From NCBI GenBank assembly GCA_933228895.1, contig OW121858.1, forward strand, positions 31,209,859 through 31,273,858: DNA of 64,000 nucleotides, read 5' to 3'. Position 1 is the stretch's first letter. The number at the start of each line of letters is the position of its first letter. The notes below the pieces were generated by a model that worked only from the letters and a program-made list of their open reading frames with translations, did no database searches and had not been told where the DNA came from. Both the position numbers and the translations under genes were made by a program. Shown here piece by piece: positions 56,713 to 64,000 of this stretch. The stretch comes from Platycnemis pennipes (taxonomy: Eukaryota; Arthropoda; Insecta; Odonata; Platycnemididae).

Positions 56713-56822
56713 CCCTGACCATCTTGCAGGAGGAGTACATTTCAAGGAAGGGGCGGGGGCCCTCAAGCGTGAGAATGGCAATGTTGCAAGCGGACGACAG
56801 GAAGCAAGCATGCACACTTAAC
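56713..56822 (-). repeat. Inverted partial LTR copy
   Basis: Reverse complement matches the first ~105 bp of 52724-53155 with few differences (GCATGCTTGCTTCCTGTCGT shared). Its inverted placement right after the gag relic indicates rearrangement, or a second element of the same family inserted the other way and truncated. Confidence 0.6.
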
Positions 56823-57920
56823 AAATGAATGATTTTTTTCTCTCTTTGGAAATTCTGCTCCATAATCCATTTTCATGTCCCGACTACAGAGCACACAGAT
56901 GAGGTAAAAAAACAAGTGCAAACAATGAATGAGGTTGTAATCAACGGTAGAAAGAGAGAAAACCACTTTTGTAAGATTCCAGAAATGTATTCAGACACCC
57001 AGATAAATTTGTGGACTCTTACAAAGTGGTATTTTTCTCTGGCTACCATTGTGCGGTTCCACCATGTATCTGGTAATATTATATCTTGCGTTCTTTTGGA
57101 AATTGATATTTTTAAACTATGTTTCGTCAATGGTGTATTTATTTTGGTGTTAATCGGTTCTTTAATTTCCTATTAGGGTTTTCATTTGTAATATTCTATT
57201 AGACAATTAAATCTAGTCATTTTTGCAATATTTTCATACATTGCTGCTCTATTACTTTAAATTTCCGGTATTACCGCTAATTGCGCCATATTTGATGACG
57301 CAGGTATGCCGTAAATGTTATCTGTTCCTCCATTCAGTAAAACTCAACCCAAGAACACTGTATACAGTGTTATAGTGTTCTTGCCCATACCGTTGGTTTT
57401 TTTCACCTATGATGCGTATCGAATGAGTTCTACTTTAAATTAATAGCCACATGTTCATACTCTCACTGTTTACACACACATTATGAGAAATAATTTTACT
57501 GTTTTAATGGTTGAGTAATCCTATATGGAGCTGACTACATGATAATGTGCAAATCATCATTCGTATTTGATAGCAAAAGACAGAGTTACGAGCAAAAGAC
57601 ATACATATGTGAGATGAAGAATGTTACCTCATATTTAATTTGTATTTTTGTCTATCTTATTATCATGTGTGTTAATAATTACGCAATCGTAATACACTAA
57701 AATAAAAAACAGATACTGCACACTTGTTTAATGGAAGCGTGCTTCTGTGCTTTGGCTTCGTAGCCTGCTTCCCCCATAATTCTTCGCGTTCGGACATGCT
57801 TCGTGTGTTTCCGACTAAACCCCCCTCCACCAAGGAAGCAAGCAATGAAGGACGCTTAGCGCTAGAAGCACTCGCTTCGGACAGGGGTAATGATTCTTTT
57901 TCCCCATTCCATTTCCCAAG
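56823..57920. other. Intronic AT-rich DNA
   Basis: No coding motif. It contains the CAAGAACACT palindrome (57350-57383) and, at its right end, the pyrimidine tract and AG of the next exon (TTTTTCCCCATTCCATTTCCCAAG). Confidence 0.5.
57350..57383. repeat. CAAGAACACT palindrome, second copy
   Basis: CAAGAACACTGTATACAGTG followed by TTATAGTGTTCTTG. It holds a perfect inner palindrome (CACTGTATACAGTG) and the same outer arms as 18862-18892. Confidence 0.65.
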
Positions 57921-58160
57921 GATCCCCTTGTGATGGAAATATTCAAGGAGAATGATTGGACCTTCGGGACTGCTTTCCATTACCTGGTGCTTTGGAATGA
58001 CGTTCGTCACTTTAACGAACTTTACGACATGTCCCGAATTGTGTTCGGGGAGGATGCCCTATGGAAAACACATTCCCGTCCCGGAACTGAGGAGGACCAA
58101 AGGACCCTCGTGGAACTGCTCCTGGAGAAGCAAGAGAGAGGCCTCTTCGATGCCCCCGAG
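57921..58160 (+). CDS. Host gene, 80-codon repeat exon with GC donor
   Basis: A strong acceptor (pyrimidine tract then CCCAAG) is followed by exactly 80 open codons in phase 0, ending CCCGAG|GCAAGT. AG|GCAAGT is the consensus of the rare GC-AG intron class. The protein (FGTAFHYLVLWNDVRHFNEL, then YDMSRIVFGEDALWK and LVELLLEKQERGLFD) aligns along its length with the end of the 50670 exon (ETAFHCTLRWNDTRAFQMLY; DVSRSVFAEDALRRVF; LGLVLERQDRDLFHN). Both exon ends are phase 0, so such exons can be duplicated without breaking the frame. No further exon was found before 60.6 kb; the gene presumably continues beyond the window or ends in an unrecognised exon. Confidence 0.72.
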
Positions 58161-58257
58161 GCAAGTGTTTTCATGTCCACGATATTTAATAATAATTATT
58201 TTATTTCCACTCCGACCCATTTCACTCGGCTCTATCTGTGGTCCAATAAATTGGAGC

Positions 58258-58780
58258 AATGGCGTCGCTTCCCATGATATTTTTATCTTTGTAAAAATGA
58301 AAGACCCGCATTTTTCCGTTTTTCGATCCGTCAATTAGTTCTCGAGTTCTAAGTGGCGAAAAACTGATGTTTTTTTAACTGTTTCGGAAAAGTGGGCGAT
58401 CATGCGACTTAATACGTCATCCATTTCGTCCAATCACGACTGAGCCCGCGAAACCACTTCGCCCAATCACAATGGGGGACTCCCAGATGACTCCGCCAAT
58501 GGAAGCGGTTGCGACAGGATCTGTGCGAGCAGACCTTCCGACACCCCCCCTCAACTCCCTTCCCTTTCCCTAAAAACTGTAAAAGGGAGGGAGGTGGATG
58601 ACGTCGTAAGTCTCAACGCAGCTCGCTTTAGTTGGCGTCACCTTTTGCTTATTTTCATTCTTGATTTATGACTGAAAGGCTTGGGTTGGAATATTTGTTC
58701 ACTAAAATTAATTTTTCGTGTCTATCTGACGATTCCGTGTACGAAATAGAGATTTCGGTACCGAGTGAACAACCCCGTTA
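58258..58780 (-). mobile_element. Repeat family A, copy 3 (inverted)
   Basis: Reverse complement starts GGGGTTGTTCACTCGGTACC and ends GAAGCGACGCCATTG, matching copies 1 and 2 throughout (AAAAGTGGGCG, GTCATCCATTTCGTCCAATC and GGCGTCACCTTTTGCTTATTT in common). The end is more decayed than in copy 2. It begins 97 bp after the GC donor of the repeat exon, so it is intronic. Confidence 0.65.
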
Positions 58781-58975
58781 CTGGACACAATCTTGGATTG
58801 AAAACTGTCGACTATGTTCTGCATGACACAACCAATATTGGGGTCCAACCATTGGTTATAACTGTGCTCAAATATCCCGCATGAGTAAAGGCAATCAACA
58901 CTAACTGGTCACGTGAGACGGGAACGTTTCCCTTATTGGACACAATCAACCAAGGAGAGTATTTCAGAGCGACAC
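58781..58975. other. Spacer with a short direct repeat
   Basis: TACTGGACACAATC at 58780 and TATTGGACACAATC near 58936 are direct repeats about 155 bp apart. No gene. Confidence 0.35.
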
Positions 58976-59385
58976 TTTTCGAACCAAGTCTATTTATTAT
59001 CAATTTTCATATCGCCAAGAATACAGAATTCTTGCAATGGAATTGTTTTATTTCAACTTTTAGTTTAAGTATCAAGGTAAGAAATACGAATTCTCGGTCC
59101 CACATGGAGATGAAGGATTCCCGCTTTTGAAGAGTGTCATAATTAGTCATTACGTTCGGAATTTAAATTCATACACGCCATGGAAATCAGCTTATTTTCG
59201 TCAAAATTTGCATTTTTCTGAGGTCAACAGAATTATGAGAAAAGCAAGAAGTGAAAAATTACTTAACTTATTTACTAGATAATCCTTATTCTCGAAGTTT
59301 GCGCAGAAAACTTTGATTAAGTAGCGATGCAGTCTTCAAGTCAAGAGGCGTAGACGCCTTTTTGGCAGTGATATCCGACAGCCTT
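58976..59385 (-). mobile_element. Repeat family B, copy 2
   Basis: 410 bp; reverse complement runs from GGCTGTCGGATATCACTGCC to GACTTGGTTCGAAAA. It lacks the array found in copy 1, so it represents the unexpanded form. No ORF. Confidence 0.7.
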
Positions 59386-60594
59386 AATACATTTTGTTCG
59401 CACTGTTGCAGTTTATATTATTACGTAACCAGGGGTGCGATAACGAGTGTTAACACGTTCACTGCGGACCACGTCTATAGACGTGGTCGTACACCTCCAT
59501 CTGTGGCGGAGCACGTCGATCGACGTGCTCAGTCACTTTCATAATAAATGTTATCTGGTGGCGTTATGATTGGTAGCACATAGTTTTCCTTAAATATACT
59601 TCTTCTCTACAACCCTACCAATATAAATACGGGTCCGCTGCAGTGAGCGTCTCTTCCCCTGTATGTTATGTTTTAACAAAAATTTAATTGCTAATTTCAT
59701 TTTTTTAAATATAATGTTTTTTAATTTTTAGCTTCGTTTTTAACCAAAACTGTGTAAACAAAGGGATACTTTTGAAGTTAAAGTGTTAGTTACGGTAACA
59801 ATGAATTTTACACTTACTTACCTCGTGATGCGCGCGTAGGTACTGTATAAACATTAACGGGTGCCCCCTTATTGACGCCAAATATATTTCTTTCCTTTTG
59901 CCAACTTGAGTATTTCTCCCTATTCTTAATTGAGAAATTTCCTAATGAATCGTACAGAGGTTTTAAATTTAAATTTAGCTATATGATTCGTACTGTTACC
60001 GAAAATTTTAAAGCCTGCGCCTTCTTATCCGAGTGACTTTCAATGTAACCAGACTATGGTTTTTTTTTGTCAAAATTAACAGGGTTTGCTCTTTCTCTGA
60101 TTTAGCAGAGTAGAAAGTAGCGAGTGATTTCATAAGCGAACGTTCTTGTCTTCGGTGCAGAATAAATACAATGTTCTGACGGAGTTCGCTTCAATACAAC
60201 AAAGTTGCACGAAAAAAGTGAAGGTGGGACTATGTTCAGATATGAAAATATGAGAACGACAGCGTTGAAATGAATGCACTTTTATAGATACCTTCATAAA
60301 GCGTAACCAATAAATGTAAAATAAAACAGGAGCCGGTTTCATAATTTCTATTGTCACCACGAAAGTGTTGTTTTATGAATTGATATATCTCGTACTTTGT
60401 GTGACAATTTTTGTGTGTGAAACCTACTATTTTAATACATTAAGTGCCGTCAATATGATTAAATCATACAATGCCAATGATTGCACGCTTATAAAATATC
60501 AGGTACAGAATAGTTGCGTCAAACACAAGAGTAGAGGCGAACGTGGCAGAAAGAGGTTCTTACATCAGTTTCATTGCCCCACCATACTTTTTCC
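59386..60594. other. AT-rich DNA; TTAA element end at 59450
   Basis: TTAACACGTTCACTGCGG at 59450 resembles the left end of the TTAA-flanked element at 10048, followed by hairpins CCACGTCTATAGACGTGG and GCACGTCGATCGACGTGC. No matching right end was found. No gene otherwise. Confidence 0.4.
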
Positions 60595-63500
60595 AGTAGT
60601 AGTAGTAGTAGAATTAATTTTTGGGGTGCATCGACACCTAAGGTCATTTAGCACCACTTCTTAAACTTGAAGACTTAGCTAGTCCGTGGGATCTTATTGT
60701 TTCAAAATTTCGAACTGTTCAGTTAACTACATTTTATTAAAAAGATCTATGTGCCTTAGAAATTGTAAAATGTTTTGTATAACAGTCTCGTAATCGCCAA
60801 GTATTTTGCGTAGAGGGCCGTGGATATTCATCATTTCACGTTCGTCTTGATGTCTGACGCACTCCGTCAGGATGTGTCGCACAGTAACTGGAGCACCACA
60901 TTCGTCGCACCAGGGCTGGATCTTCTCTTCGGAGAAGAGATATGCGTGGGTTAGGTTGCAATGCCCAATCCTCAGCCGGGTGACTACGACCTCCTCTCTG
61001 CGATTCCCCCTGACGGAGGTGGGCCACGCAGATATCCCAGGCTTTATTGTTCGTAGCTTGTTTTCAGCCAAGTTTGACCATTGTTCCTTCCACCTCCCGA
61101 GGGCTAAGCCCCGTAATGAAGCCCTGAGGTCTTCTGCCGGTACCTTCGACGAGTATATCTCCCGATTTTTCAAGGCTTCTTTCGCTGCATGGTCGGCGTT
61201 TTCATTTCCAGTTATTCCAGCATGTCCAGGGATCCACAAAAAGGAAATTGTTACACCTATACTCTTAAGGGATGAAATGGTAGAATGTATCTCCTGAACA
61301 AGGGGGCATTTGGATGAATAACTAGACAAAGATTGTAGGGCGCTCAGTGAGTCTGAGCAGATGAGAAATTTTGAACGACAGCTCGTAATGTGTTGCAGCG
61401 CTAACTTGATTGCAAAGAGTTCAGCGGTATAGATGCTGCAGATAGGGTTAAGTTTAGCTCTAATGACGCCGTGATACAGGGACACTACTGCACATCCACA
61501 GGAAGTATCCGATTTCGACCCGTCTGTGTAAACAATTATGAAGTCTGCGTATTCCCCTCGAATTTCGTTGAATTGTTGTTGGTATTCAGCAGGTGTTGTC
61601 GTAGATTTACGTGATTGAAGAAGCCGGAATATAAACGCGGGTCGATGCATCGACCATGGTGGGTCTTTAGAGTATCCCGTAGGATAAACGGTTGGCAGGC
61701 TAAAGCCATTGTCTGCAATAAAATTATTAAAACGAACTGTAATTGGTTTAGTGGCCCTCGGTCTTCTGTTAAAAGTTTCTAAAAATCTCGATCTAAAGAG
61801 TATATCGTAACATGGATGGTTACTCATGGATAAAATCTTGGACACGTAGTTCAGCATTAACATATCCCGGCGAGTGGCCAGAGGTGGTTCCCCAGCCTCC
61901 GCATAGATACTTAGGACTGGAGATGTTCTGAAGGCACCTGTAGCGAGCCTTATTCCCATATTGTGGACTGTGGACAGTGGTCTCAAGTATGTCTCTCGTC
62001 CAGAAGCATAAATGAAACATCCGTAGTCAAGTCTTGATCGCACTAGTGCCCGATATAGTAGAAGCATTGTAGTGCGATCGGCGCCCCATGTCGAATTACT
62101 TAAAAACCGTAAAATGTTTAAAACCTTAAAACATCTGTTCCTTAAAATATGAATGTGCTCCCTCCAATTGAGGCGATAGTCAAATGTCATCCCTAGAAAG
62201 CGGATGGTTTCCACGTATGGAATAGCCGTGCCGTTAAGGTGTAGACCTGCCGGGACATGGTTTTCTCTAGCCCTGTGGAAGTGGACACACTTTGTTTTCT
62301 CGGAGGAGAAGCGGAATCCATTTCTCCGGGCCCATTGAGCAAGTTTATTGATCGTAAGTTGGGCCTGCCTTGTCGCGTTAGAGAGCCTTGTTGATCTGCA
62401 GAAAATCGCCAGATCATCCACGAAGAGGGATCCCATCACAGGTGTACTGACGCAATCCATTATGTCATTAATCGCCACAGCAAATAGCGTAACACTCAAC
62501 ACGGAACCTTGAGGTACGCCGTTCTCCTGAGTGTAAAACTGCGATAAGTGCTGCCCTATTCTTACCTTGAACACTCGACCTGTTAGGAAGTTGCGAATGA
62601 AAACGGGTAGATTTCCCCTTAGTCCCCATTTGTGTAGAGTCATTAGGATCTTGTGTCGCCAGACTCGGTCGTAAGCCTTTTCTATGTCGAAAAAAACGGC
62701 AATTACGTGCTGCTGTGTAAGGAATGCCTCCTGTATGAAAGTGTCCGCTCGGACTAGATGATCAATGGTTGATCTCCCACGCCGAAATCCACACTGGGCA
62801 TTCGAGAGAAATTGCCCTCTTTCCAACCACCAGATGAGACGGCGGTTAACCATTTTCTCCATAACTTTGCACAGGCAACTTGTTAAAGAGATTGGTCTAT
62901 AGTTCTCTGCGTCGCCGCGTTCTTTACCTTGCTTATGGATAGGGACCACCACCGATTCCCGCCAGGATCGAGGGAGAATTCCTTCACTCCACACTTGATT
63001 GAGCGTCCTTAAAACATCCGGCAACGCCGTGTCCGGTAAGTTCCGAAGGAACGCGTTGTGGATATCATCTAAACCTGGAGATGTGTCCCGGGAATCGGTA
63101 ATTGCGGACGTTAGTTCCACCATTGAAAATGGAATATTGTAGGACTCGGTGTCGTCTTTCTCTTTAAAACATATGATTTTCGATTCCATACACTTTTTAA
63201 AATTCAAGAATTCCCGGTCATAGCTGTTATTGCTGTAGCGCTCCTTAAGTAGACGCCCGAACGCGTAGCATATGTCTTCCGGAGCAGTGACTATTTTGTT
63301 GTCTATTGTCAGGTGGTTAATACAGTTTTCAACGCGGGAGCCAGAAATGCTTTTTACTCTTTGCCACACCTGCTTAATGGGAGTCCTATTGTTGACTCCA
63401 GACACGAATTCTATCCAAGAATCCTTCTTAGCCTGCTTTACGACCTTCCGAGCTTTCGCTCGCAATCGTCGAAAGGAGGCAAGGTTCCTTTCGGTGGGAA

Positions 63501-64000
63501 ATTTGTTAAATATTCGTAGCGCCTTCTTTCGCATCCTAATTGCATTAGCACACTCCTCGTTCCACCAGGGAACCACCGGTCGAGGGGAGATTCCTTTTGA
63601 ACGGGGGACACTGACCTCTGCTGCTTCCAGGATGCGTTTGGTCAATCTTTCAACGTTTTGTGCTCCATTGAGATGCAAGTCAAAGTTAAAATCAAAACGT
63701 GTTTTAAAAGCTGACCATTCTGCCCTACGGACTATCCAGTTGGCTTGTCTAATAAGTTCTCTGCTAAAATTCTGCTCTTTGAGAATAAAAAGGGGGAAGT
63801 GATCACTCCCACACAGGTCATTGTGAACTGATAATTTGAGTTTAGTCATCAGACTACTAGAACACATGCTTAGATCAATAGCGGAAAAGTCGCCGGTATG
63901 GCTATTGAACCGTGTTCTTTCCCCGTTGTTTAATAAGAATAGGTTAAAATCATTTACGAAGGATGATATAATGCGGCCTCTTCTATTGCACTGGGTCCTT
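60595..64000 (-). mobile_element. I-clade retrotransposon, family I-B, runs off the window
   Basis: The 3' end (left) is a TAC-repeat tail after a short 3' UTR that still resembles that of family I-A (AATGACCTTAGGTGTCGATGCACC). Protein identity to I-A is only around half by eye, so it is a separate family. The 5' part lies outside the window. Confidence 0.88.
60727..64000 (-). CDS. I-clade ORF2 (family I-B), 5' end outside window
   Basis: Open from the right edge to a stop at 60727, about 1090 codons. The first ATG inside (63867) is not the start: the frame continues upstream to the edge with the end of the endonuclease (NRRGRIISSFVNDFN ... FSAIDLSM), and SDHFPLF follows. RT: NYRPISLTS, CGFRRGRSTIDH, FFDIEKAYDRVW, GVPQGSVLS, FVDDLAIF. 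RNase H: VYTDGSKSD, YTAELFAIK, CSDSLSAL, GNENADHA, so D, E, D, D are kept. C-terminal zinc knuckle CDECGAPVTVRHILTEC. No stop or frameshift within the window, so it may be intact. Confidence 0.92.
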   Translation of the reverse strand, partial: RTQCNRRGRIISSFVNDFNLFLLNNGERTRFNSHTGDFSAIDLSMCSSSLMTKLKLSVHNDLCGSDHFPLFILKEQNFSRELIRQANWIVRRAEWSAFKTRFDFNFDLHLNGAQNVERLTKRILEAAEVSVPRSKGISPRPVVPWWNEECANAIRMRKKALRIFNKFPTERNLASFRRLRAKARKVVKQAKKDSWIEFVSGVNNRTPIKQVWQRVKSISGSRVENCINHLTIDNKIVTAPEDICYAFGRLLKERYSNNSYDREFLNFKKCMESKIICFKEKDDTESYNIPFSMVELTSAITDSRDTSPGLDDIHNAFLRNLPDTALPDVLRTLNQVWSEGILPRSWRESVVVPIHKQGKERGDAENYRPISLTSCLCKVMEKMVNRRLIWWLERGQFLSNAQCGFRRGRSTIDHLVRADTFIQEAFLTQQHVIAVFFDIEKAYDRVWRHKILMTLHKWGLRGNLPVFIRNFLTGRVFKVRIGQHLSQFYTQENGVPQGSVLSVTLFAVAINDIMDCVSTPVMGSLFVDDLAIFCRSTRLSNATRQAQLTINKLAQWARRNGFRFSSEKTKCVHFHRARENHVPAGLHLNGTAIPYVETIRFLGMTFDYRLNWREHIHILRNRCFKVLNILRFLSNSTWGADRTTMLLLYRALVRSRLDYGCFIYASGRETYLRPLSTVHNMGIRLATGAFRTSPVLSIYAEAGEPPLATRRDMLMLNYVSKILSMSNHPCYDILFRSRFLETFNRRPRATKPITVRFNNFIADNGFSLPTVYPTGYSKDPPWSMHRPAFIFRLLQSRKSTTTPAEYQQQFNEIRGEYADFIIVYTDGSKSDTSCGCAVVSLYHGVIRAKLNPICSIYTAELFAIKLALQHITSCRSKFLICSDSLSALQSLSSYSSKCPLVQEIHSTISSLKSIGVTISFLWIPGHAGITGNENADHAAKEALKNREIYSSKVPAEDLRASLRGLALGRWKEQWSNLAENKLRTIKPGISAWPTSVRGNRREEVVVTRLRIGHCNLTHAYLFSEEKIQPWCDECGAPVTVRHILTECVRHQDEREMMNIHGPLRKILGDYETVIQNILQFLRHIDLFNKM

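Noticed and set aside
63272..63802. 176-codon plus-strand frame
   Set aside because: It is the antisense shadow of the intact I-B ORF2.
1..64000. CRISPR arrays, bacterial operons or integrated viral gene clusters
   Set aside because: No regularly spaced repeats, no dense gene packing and no viral structural or replication genes beyond retroelement parts and the YqaJ relic were found.

Overview
This is an AT-rich, intron-bearing, transposon-dense eukaryotic window. It looks like intergenic and intronic DNA of an arthropod, most likely an insect. The retroelement and MITE types fit that, but nothing here fixes the species. I see no rRNA, CRISPR array, operon or prokaryotic gene. Most of the sequence is layered mobile DNA, and several insertions can be dated against each other because target-site duplications (TSDs) survive.

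Left third (1-23 kb). Two 3' fragments of one RTE-like LINE lie at 1.4 and 5.0 kb. A degraded I-clade LINE end carries a TTAA-flanked MITE, which carries a pogo-like MITE. A 5'-truncated R2/R4-type (restriction-like endonuclease) LINE end has one in-frame stop. A pair of TAA-flanked PIF/Harbinger-like MITEs and a pair of pogo-like MITEs are each present in opposite orientations. An intact 986-residue CR1-type ORF2 sits at 12.5-15.4 kb. From 15.7 to 23.3 kb there are several inverted-repeat elements and no recognisable gene.

Middle (23-50 kb). Two nearly identical I-clade LINE copies (23.4-29.1 and 46.8-49.4 kb) share about 675 bp beyond the usual LINE tail. One is split by a 3.5-kb TIR element carrying exon-like sequence on the minus strand, and the uninterrupted copy supplies the empty site. 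A HARBI1-like transposase relic, a palindromic element with tRNA-like arms, and a TAA-flanked MITE split by a TTAA-flanked element follow. A complete I-clade retrotransposon (40411-46196, both ORFs open, exact 12-bp TSD) sits inside another TAA-flanked MITE.

Right third (50-64 kb). The one convincing non-transposon gene is on the plus strand: a long exon ending at a clean GT donor (50670-52703), then an 80-codon phase-0 exon (57921-58160) that repeats the module ending the long exon and finishes at a GC-type donor. Its 5.2-kb intron holds a broken gypsy-like LTR element, a YqaJ-type exonuclease relic, an 81-bp tandem array and other repeats. A possible upstream start exon lies at 39904-40109. 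The window ends inside a second I-clade family whose ORF2 is open to the edge.

The genes shown do not form one pathway. The LINE proteins would act in cis on their own RNA, the MITEs depend on transposases encoded elsewhere, and the host gene appears to have grown by exon duplication while its introns filled with transposons. Family names rest on motifs read by eye; no database search was run.
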